Source: Jatrophihabitans cynanchi
Lineage (GTDB): Bacteria > Actinomycetota > Actinomycetes > Mycobacteriales > Jatrophihabitantaceae
Length of the DNA stretch: 64,000 nucleotides
Direction of reading: 5' to 3'
Assembly: GCF_027247405.1 (NCBI RefSeq)
Contig: NZ_CP097463.1
Coordinates: 186,001-250,000, forward strand
In this document: one piece after another, positions 62,813 to 64,000 of the stretch
How the letters are laid out: every line of letters starts with the position of its first letter
Numbering within the stretch: the stretch's first letter is position 1
Notes under the pieces: generated by a model
What the model was told of the DNA's origin: nothing
Seen by the model: the letters and a program-made list of their open reading frames with translations, nothing else
The model's database searches: none
Made by a program: the position numbers and the translations under genes

Positions 62813-64000
62813 TCAGCCGCCGAACAGCGTCAGGTGCAGCACGCCCGCGAGCAGGCCCAACAGCCCGCCGTGAACGAGCAGCAGCCACTCGTCCTGGCCG
62901 ATACCCGAGCGCAGCAGGGCAACGAACTCATCCGGCGCGAGTTTGTGCATCCGCAGCGCGAGGAACGTCCGGACCTTCGCCACCTGGTGGCCCTCGAGGT
63001 CCGTGCCGTCGACTGCGGGCCTGCGCGACTGTGCGGTGTCGGCGCCGGCCGACAGCCGGAGCTGGTCGAACTCCCTGCTGCCGATCGCAGCCCGGACCGC
63101 CGCGCGCGCCGGTCCGATCGCGGTGCCGACAGCCGGCCGGAGCGTGCTGTGTAGCAGGCGCATCGTGCGCTCGCTGCGCAGGCCGGTCAGCAGGTCGGCG
63201 GCGATGTTGTCCACCGTCATCACGTTGTCGGCGACCGACGCGGCGAACTGCTCACCCACCTCCGGCTGGCGCCTGACCAGCAGTGCCTGGTGCCAGGGAA
63301 TCCATCGCCTGGCGTGGACCGGCGCGAAGAGCATCGTCAGGCCGAGATAGTTCACCGCGCCGCCGATGAGGACACCGCCTACCGGCAAGACCCACGAGCG
63401 CGGGTAGACCTGCACGATCGCGAACAGCACGAAGCCCATCGGCACACCGAAGTAGAAGCCGAAGTTCTGGATGAACCGCAGCTCCCGGCGCCCGGCGCTC
63501 GTGAACAGCTCGTTCAGCTGTTCGGGGTGCGCGTGGAAGTACTGGGTCACCAGCTGCCGTGCGTCGATGAACTGGCTCAGGTCGCCACCGAGTTCGGCGG
63601 CGAGATGCTCGACGATCCGCGGCAGCTGACTCTGGACGCGCGCGTGCACGCCCTCCCTCGCGACCACCGGCAGGTCGCGCCAGAGCTGCGGATGCTCGGT
63701 CCGCGCTATCTGTTCGACGACGCCGCGGATCTGCGGCTGGGCGAGCGCGGCGAGACGGTCCGCGATCCGTTCGGGCTCCAGTTCGCGATACAGCTCGGCT
63801 GCGCCGCCGACCTCGGTGCCTAGCGCGAGTTCCATCGCCGTGCGCGCCATGGTGTCGGCGCGTGCCGGGATGATGCCCTGCCATCCCACCGCGCCGGCGT
63901 GGCTGACGAGCGGCAACGCGCCCGCCCACCGCCCGGGCCGGCGCGACACGGTCCGCAGACCGGGGACGGGTATCCCGTAGAAGCGCAGCGGCTTGAACAG
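62813..64000 (-). CDS. DUF445 family protein, 5' end beyond the window
   Basis: The reading frame enters from the right edge without a stop (LFKPLRFYGIPVPGLR at the edge), so at least 395 residues are visible and the start lies outside. Domain marks are GWQGIIPARADTMARTAMELA, FGFYFGVPMGFVLFAIVQVYPRSWVLPVGGVLIGGAVNYLGLTMLF and a C-terminal GGLLGLLAGVLHLTLFGG. DUF445 proteins are membrane proteins of unknown function, linked in some bacteria to the envelope. A GTG at 63949 would be an alternative internal start. Confidence 0.85.
   Translation of the reverse strand: MFKPLRFYGIPVPGLRTVSRRPGRWAGALPLVSHAGAVGWQGIIPARADTMARTAMELALGTEVGGAAELYRELEPERIADRLAALAQPQIRGVVEQIARTEHPQLWRDLPVVAREGVHARVQSQLPRIVEHLAAELGGDLSQFIDARQLVTQYFHAHPEQLNELFTSAGRRELRFIQNFGFYFGVPMGFVLFAIVQVYPRSWVLPVGGVLIGGAVNYLGLTMLFAPVHARRWIPWHQALLVRRQPEVGEQFAASVADNVMTVDNIAADLLTGLRSERTMRLLHSTLRPAVGTAIGPARAAVRAAIGSREFDQLRLSAGADTAQSRRPAVDGTDLEGHQVAKVRTFLALRMHKLAPDEFVALLRSGIGQDEWLLLVHGGLLGLLAGVLHLTLFGG

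Overview
The window is high-GC DNA from an actinobacterium. From about 18.7 kb to 53.9 kb the gene order closely follows, from memory, the Mycobacterium tuberculosis block that runs from msrB through hemQ/hemY/hemE, DUF3000, rnd, dxs, a TrmA-type methylase, an APC transporter, ceoB/ceoC, dut, suhB, ppgK and sigA to sigB and ideR. A complete hopanoid operon, GTG starts, and many genes that begin 6-8 nt after a TAnnnT box (leaderless mRNAs) suggest a Frankia/Acidothermus/Jatrophihabitans-like lineage. That placement is an inference.

Layout. 1-3.5 kb: a small accessory segment with two uncharacterised proteins (DUF5677-like, DUF4238) between gene-free stretches. 3.5-7.8 kb, minus strand: a LigD polymerase domain, two DUF3995-type membrane proteins and a NarL-type two-component system. 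8.0-18.5 kb, minus strand: an eight-gene, mostly start/stop-overlapping operon hpnC-hpnD-hpnE-polyprenyl synthase-shc-(hpnG::ispH)-hpnH-dxs. It runs from isoprenoid precursor supply through squalene and hopene to the C35 bacteriohopanepolyol side chain. The hopanoid nucleosidase HpnG is fused in frame to IspH. 18.7-22.4 kb: a small membrane protein, msrB, an LLM-class oxidoreductase and an acyl-CoA dehydrogenase. 22.6-25.8 kb, minus strand: hemE-hemY-hemQ of the coproporphyrin-dependent heme pathway, with a nested 44-bp palindrome between hemE and hemY.

25.9-43.3 kb: a small Zn-ribbon protein, DUF3000, RNase D, a secreted HAD phosphatase, an OmpR-type two-component system, a second dxs, a TrmA/RlmD-type methylase, an APC transporter with two TrkA proteins, DUF3159, an OB-fold protein, DUF3710 and dut. 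A compact bidirectional promoter separates dut from DUF3093. An SDR, DUF4193, a LytR_C protein and an inositol monophosphatase follow. 43.4-53.9 kb: polyphosphate glucokinase, the principal sigma factor with a strong promoter and terminator, DUF7455, an SF2 helicase, a BrkB-like membrane protein, DUF3039, DUF3099, a methyltransferase, dtd, a second sigma factor with a tandem-repeat N-terminus, and the iron regulator ideR. 54-64 kb: gltD, DUF4192, Nudix, YaaA, VOC, EamA, PAP2, an alpha/beta hydrolase, a small membrane protein and a DUF445 gene cut by the right edge.

No rRNA, tRNA, CRISPR array, transposase or phage gene was recognised. The most unusual items are the HpnG-IspH fusion, the hemE/hemY palindrome, the overlapping divergent -10 boxes at dut, the repeat-bearing second sigma factor, and the unexplained two-gene accessory module at the left edge.
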